DNA from: Blepharisma stoltei
Lineage: Eukaryota > Ciliophora > Heterotrichea > Heterotrichida > Blepharismidae
Length of the DNA stretch: 64,000 bases
Reading direction: 5' to 3'
Assembly: GCA_914767885.1 (NCBI GenBank)
Contig: CAJZBQ010000036.1
Span: forward strand, 620,001-684,000
This document shows positions 62,772-64,000 of this stretch, in pieces; the first letter of the stretch is position 1; every line of letters starts with the position of its first letter. The notes beneath the pieces are model-generated. The model was not told the origin of the DNA, made no database searches, and was given only the letters and a program-made list of their open reading frames with translations. A program made the position numbers and the translations under genes.

Positions 62772-63492
62772 TTATCTAATATTCAAGCAATTCAATGCCA
62801 ACAGCATATCTATAGCTGAATGCTTAGGGGTAAAATTTTCAGAATCCATTTCAAACTTTTGATGATACTCTATTACAATTTCATTCAGCTTCGCCTTTGG
62901 ATCCAAATATCCAATAAATTCAGATATGCTTGGTCTCCCATAGGATAAATACTTAATCCCGGCAAACTCAATTTCGGCTACCAAGTATCTTGTTTCGCTT
63001 CCTACAAAAGCAAGCCCAAACCTTATTTTGAAATCGCCGAGTTCGTATTCTTTTCCATTAATATTAAATTGCTGCCTAACCTTGAAGCATTGGATATTTT
63101 CAATAAAGCTAGAAAGGTTCATGTCTCCTTGCATTATTTTATATGAAGTTTCTTCTTTAAGGCTGCGCAATACAACTATTTGAGATAATGGAAGACTGAC
63201 GAGTAGCAAAGAGCATGGGTTCGCGTCGAGATTTTTATGATACATCACTGATACGTTTACATTTCAATTTCCTTTCTCTTGGGCTTGCATTAATTCTAGA
63301 TAGCTTTGCAATCGTTGCAGCTCCTTAGTGAAATTTACGACATCTGAGGTTTGGTGTCAAGAGAAGTGATTAACACTAAGGCTGGAATGGGTAAAGAAGT
63401 CCTAAGGGACTTGGGGATATGGGTGGTTTGCCTATTAGACCGGTCTTAGTTAAATTTTTCCCAGAATATCTGTAAGTCCTTGTGACACCCAT
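62772..63492 (-). CDS. Mediator subunit MED20-like, one short IES
   Basis: Starts MGVTRTY, and after IES removal continues through NHFSWHQTSDVVNFTKELQR, LMQAQEKGNWNVNVSVMYH, the middle (IVVLRSLKEETSYKI), DFKIRFGLAFVG and ETRYLVAEIEFAGIKYLSYG to the end SEFIGYLDPKAK. The TBP-like layout with MGVT start, KGNW and DFKIRFG fits MED20 of the Mediator head. UGA is W twice. No intron is needed if 63371-63446 is removed as IES at TA. The exact N-terminal join is the least certain part. Confidence 0.7.
63371..63446. other. Short IES (76 bp) near the start of the MED20-like gene
   Basis: Between the TA at 63371-63372 and the TA at 63447-63448. Ends TAACACTAAGGC and GGTCTTAGTTA are loosely inverted. 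Without removal the MGVT start codon is separated from the conserved frame by a TAG. The chosen TA pair is the only in-frame one found, but alternatives using TAs slightly outside cannot be excluded. Confidence 0.55.
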
Positions 63493-63712
63493 TTAGAAAT
63501 AATATTTTAATTAAACCCTGATCTTTTCATTAGAAAGTTTGATTTCCTATTACTGAAATTCATTTTTAATATAACTTCTTCTAATATTTAGATAAAAATC
63601 TAATTTTCACATTTTATCAACTACATCTTCATTATTATCAAAAAGATTTACAATTAAATTTATTCAAATTCGCCAAACTCGCTTAAAAGTATCTAGAAGA
63701 CTTATAAAATAA

Positions 63713-64000
63713 ATGGCATACGATAAACCAGCAGAAAACCCTGTCATTTTAAACCATAGAGATATTGGTGCTGCAGGGTTCCAGACAAGCTTGCCGAACT
63801 CTGTTGAACGAATGTGGATGGTGGGCAGAGCTATTAATTTCGACTTTACTAACTATAACAAGTTCTACAGCAACCCAGACAAAGGAACAAAGAATAGATA
63901 CTTGAAGAACTTCATGAGGTTCATCGACTCTCCAATCAACTATGTATTTTGGCATACTCTTCCTTATTGGCAAACTGGCAAATTCAAGTTCCTCATTGCT
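63713..64000 (+). CDS. Unknown protein, 3' truncated by the window end
   Basis: At least 96 codons without a stop from ATG 63713: MAYDKPAENPVILNHRDIGA, SLPNSVERMWMVGRAINFDF, KNRYLKNFMRFIDSPINYVF, LPYWQTGKFKFLIA. Strong codon regularity and an aromatic/basic composition suggest a well expressed gene, perhaps of mitochondrial or structural type. No family was recognised. No UGA so far. Confidence 0.7.
   Translation, partial: MAYDKPAENPVILNHRDIGAAGFQTSLPNSVERMWMVGRAINFDFTNYNKFYSNPDKGTKNRYLKNFMRFIDSPINYVFWHTLPYWQTGKFKFLIA

Noticed and set aside
1-64000. CRISPR arrays, bacterial operons, ribosome binding sites, riboswitches
   Set aside because: No regularly spaced direct repeats with unique spacers; introns and eukaryotic gene content exclude a prokaryotic reading.

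Overview
The window reads as germline (micronuclear) DNA of a heterotrich ciliate, most likely Blepharisma. Three signs support this. First, UGA has to be read as tryptophan in most genes, for example in the E2 enzyme, the RAD54-like helicase and the P2X-like channel, while UAA and UAG are the stops. Second, 17 introns could be placed and nearly all are 15 nt (13) or 16 nt (2) GT..AG introns. Third, 24 insertions interrupt the exons of 16 genes. Most are bounded by TA and carry terminal inverted repeats, and their removal restores a conserved reading frame. They behave as internal eliminated sequences (IESs), many of them MITE-like. Genus and nucleus type are inferences from these features.

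Layout. 1-15.4 kb: a 5'-truncated calcium-dependent kinase broken by three insertions, a PERK-like eIF2alpha kinase, a RING-CH/FHA protein, a chitin synthase, a fused PPAT/HD enzyme, two unknown genes and an LNR/RING-H2 membrane protein. 15.4-20 kb: sparse, repeat-rich DNA with a LITAF-like gene and ribosomal protein uS19. 20-34 kb: a dense block with few IESs: DnaJ-like proteins, TMEM208/SND2, V-ATPase C, p24/TMED, a sugar transporter, coiled-coil genes, a Mis18/Yippee-like protein, DNAJC17-like, an RBR E3 ligase, centrin and Vps26. 34-52 kb: an IES-rich block: a Na+/H+ exchanger with three IESs, an HMG-box protein, a CTD-type phosphatase, an ARF-like GTPase, two coiled-coil or low-complexity proteins and a RAD54B/Rdh54-like helicase. 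52-64 kb: P2X, an E2 with UBA, ELP2, several unknown genes, queuosine salvage, METTL16-like, MED20-like and a 3'-truncated unknown gene.

Two kinds of insertion can be told apart. The first is DNA-transposon-like: AT-rich or palindromic elements with inverted repeats, in at least four families (A: CTCCGTGAGCGAACAAAA ends; B: CCCTTTAAATTGGAAC ends; C: a near-perfect 155 bp palindrome; D: GATCCTTGATCGAACG ends), removed at TA or, in three cases, at TGA/CA. The second is GC-rich and retroposon-like, about 400-610 bp, with 14-16 bp target duplications and short simple-repeat tails. Three of these sit in exons, and TA-to-TA excision does not restore the ancestral frame there.

Genes are very tightly packed. 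Three divergent pairs have start codons only 6, 12 and 23 nt apart, and several convergent pairs have stops 13-20 nt apart. There is no operon logic: the genes are a mix of housekeeping, signalling and lineage-specific functions. What unites the window is that many of its genes cannot be expressed until the inserts are excised.
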